A stretch of 64,000 bases of DNA from Rotaria sp. Silwood1. Its lineage: Eukaryota > Rotifera > Eurotatoria > Philodinida > Philodinidae. This document shows, one piece after another, positions 61,901 to 64,000 of this stretch. The stretch spans positions 1 to 64,000 of the forward strand of contig CAJNOP010000923.1 in assembly GCA_905250075.1 (NCBI GenBank). Reading direction: 5' to 3'. Numbering within the stretch: the first letter of the stretch is position 1; the number at the start of each line of letters is the position of its first letter. The notes beneath the pieces are model-generated. The model had not been told where the DNA came from. It searched no databases and was given only the letters and a program-made list of their open reading frames with translations. Position numbers and translations under genes: made by a program.

Positions 61901-64000
61901 CAATTCTCTAACAGGTGTTGCTATTGCAAATGATTATGCTCGAATTCAAATGATGAATATTCGCACTCAAATAGATGAACAAATAAAAAACAACAAAATT
62001 GATGAACCTGATCATTACATTATTCGTTGTTCTTCAAATTGTCTTTGGATGTTCTATTTCAATAATTGTGACAGATCTAATGAACAAAGATCATGTCCAC
62101 TATGTAAAAATGAAATAATTATCTCTAACAATAATGATTTCAATGTTATTAACAGTTCTCATATTCGAATGAATATTAATGAAGCTTTAGAATTTATCTC
62201 TAAATATATCGATCTGGAAACTCAAAATGATTGCTCAAACATAATAAAAAAATGCGATCATTTGAAGCAACCACTTACATCTGAATTCATAAATTTTTTC
62301 ACACATGCAATCTTTCTGTTTCTAAATGAATTAAATCTCATACCGAATTCAACAACAACAACACATTGTGTCTATTTTCAAGAAAGTATTAAAAAATATT
62401 ATGGTCTTCTTCGTACACATTTATCTAACATTGATCAATGTTATATTTGGCTTTATAAACTTATCAATCATATGCTTCAGAAAACATTTGTAGTCAAAGG
62501 TTATCTCAATAGACGAGAAAAAGTAATAGAATTAGAAAAATTAATCGAAGAAAAATTAATTCTTCCTCATATTAAGTCTGTTATCAACGAAATAAAAGAA
62601 TATAAAACAGCTTATGTAGATTTTGTATATGGAGATAATAAAAATTTCATATTTGCAAATTTTGTTGATGAAATAATTGAAGATAATGAAAAGTATCCAT
62701 TATTAAATTTTTTTAATGTAACTAATATTCATACGGTTGATTTTATTGATGATTTTTATACTAAACTTCAATTACTACCTGATTTTGAAAAAACATATCC
62801 ATTAATAACATTTTTATTAAAACGTCTTTCGGATTATGATAATATTCAATATCTATATCCAATTATTAAATTTACTAATTATTTTATAGAAAATTTAAAT
62901 CATCGTATTAAACGAAATGTTGCAATGAAAACAACAATATCTCAATATTTAAAAAATAATCCAGATGCAAAAGTAATCTATGAAGAATTTCTAAAAGCTT
63001 GGTATAAAATCAATTTAAATGAAGTCTATTTTGATCAAAGAAAATATAAATTTCAACACTATGAATCTAAATATACATTTGAAGATAAAACTAACATTTC
63101 TATGTTTTTATTGAATAAATCAAGTGATAGTGAGAATATGATATTAACTGCCTGTTTACAAACAATTGGAAATTTACAAAATGATATTATTCATTATTAT
63201 CATTCTCATATGGTTAACTATATAGATAATGATGATAAATATTTTCAACATCATATTGTTCCTTTACAGTCACTACAACAAAAACATTTATTTCAATTTG
63301 ATACAAATAAAATACGAAAATTATTAGTTCAAAAAGGATTAATGATTAATTATATATATGGAATGAGTAAAGATATTATTTATGATTATAAAGAAATCGA
63401 ATGGACATTAAGAAATGAAATTAGCTGTTTACCATTAATTGAAATGAAAAATATGCATTTTTTTAATTATCAATTTGAATTATATGATGCAAATATTTCA
63501 TTAATTAATGATATACGTGAACGTTTTGAACAAAAATTATTTCATGAACAAGAACAATTAGAAATAAAAAATTTTCTTGATCATCTCGATAATGATTCTA
63601 TCCTTCAATTATCTGGTTTACTTGAATATATTTTAACATATTTACGTACTGTAAATAATAAAAATATTATTAAAATGAATACCATTCAAACATTTCTCAA
63701 GGAAAATATCCCTTCAAAAACATGTATAGACAATAAAATACGTGAAAACAAATCATTCTCATCAATTTATCTTGAGTATATTATTGATTTATATGAACTC
63801 ATAGAAGAATACATATTTGATAAAATTTTATGCGATAATATCAGAAATGATCTATGTGAAAGATCGTTTTCTATCGATCAGCAAATATCCATTGTTGATC
63901 AATTTATCGAGATGATTTTACACAATAATAATATTGCTGATTGCTTTAAAAATCTTACTTGTTGGATAAGTATGTTTAAACGTCTTTTAGTACGTTTATT
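49941..64000 (+). CDS. RNF213: RNF213-like giant AAA+ ATPase with RZ finger, 3' end beyond window
   Basis: Six exons join in phase: 49941-50400, 50451-51200, 51251-51775, 51834-52619, 52690-56040 and 56176 to the edge, with introns of 50-135 bp. About 4,565 residues are visible; the human protein has about 5,200. A degenerate AAA unit has AGLGKST (about 1496-1502). The first active unit has Walker A GETGCGKT (1955-1962, split by the last intron) and Walker B FLDEFN (D2019, E2020). The second has CGKPGSSKT (2288-2296) and VFDEIGLAELSP (D2364, E2365), a family signature. Near 3909-3934 C-x3-C-x17-CPLC matches the RZ finger. No RING cluster was found between the ATPase core and the RZ finger. 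RNF213 is a dynein-like AAA+ ubiquitin ligase acting on lipid droplets and intracellular pathogens in other animals. The start ATG follows an AT-rich leader; more upstream exons cannot be excluded. Confidence 0.93.

Overview
This AT-rich eukaryotic window looks like bdelloid rotifer DNA, probably Rotaria-like. Three things point there: very short GT-AG introns (about 45-80 bp), a left edge made of degenerate CCCACA units (TGTGGG on the other strand, the bdelloid telomere type as I remember it), and a giant RNF213-type gene, a family I recall as expanded in bdelloids. No 16S or ITS-type marker is present, so the organism call is an inference.

Layout. 1-90 is a telomere-like array. 0.9-6.6 kb holds decayed genes: a membrane RING protein on +, an unrecognised minus-strand gene cut off at a G20 run beside telomere-like sequence, and a trail of short exon-like pieces. 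6.6-20.7 kb is an accessory zone without normal host genes. It contains a diverged repeat pair, a broken Helitron/Pif1 helicase with a candidate 3' end, an endogenous CRESS-DNA virus (capsid-like reading frames on +, a spliced intact-looking Rep on -, meeting tail to tail), and a small hairpin-forming element. From 20.7 kb ordinary genes begin: two divergent small secreted proteins, a nine-exon HCN channel (23.6-26.8 kb) and a Gly/Ala-rich protein with an N-myristoylation-type start. 27.8-39.0 kb is mostly empty, with a pogo-like transposase remnant, a 420-bp foldback element and a weak gene-like trail. 39.0-47.5 kb is gene-dense: SPEF1, a secreted two-exon protein, FKBP2, a tail-anchored-looking protein and a secernin whose 5' part is lost in a 912-N gap. 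49.9 kb to the right edge is one gene, an RNF213-like AAA+ protein (about 4,565 residues seen, still open at the edge).

The host genes are not one pathway. SPEF1 (cilia), HCN (pacemaker current), FKBP2 (ER folding) and RNF213 (AAA/ubiquitin, innate defence in other animals) are independent housekeeping or neuronal/ciliary genes. The most notable items are the ambisense CRESS-virus insertion whose Rep intron lies between two catalytic motifs of the nuclease domain, the RNF213-like protein that keeps an RZ-type finger but shows no RING, a GG splice donor in FKBP2, an in-frame TAG in secernin, and telomere-like tracts sitting at several breakpoints. Exon models were derived by hand from reading-frame phase and GT-AG signals; no search was run.
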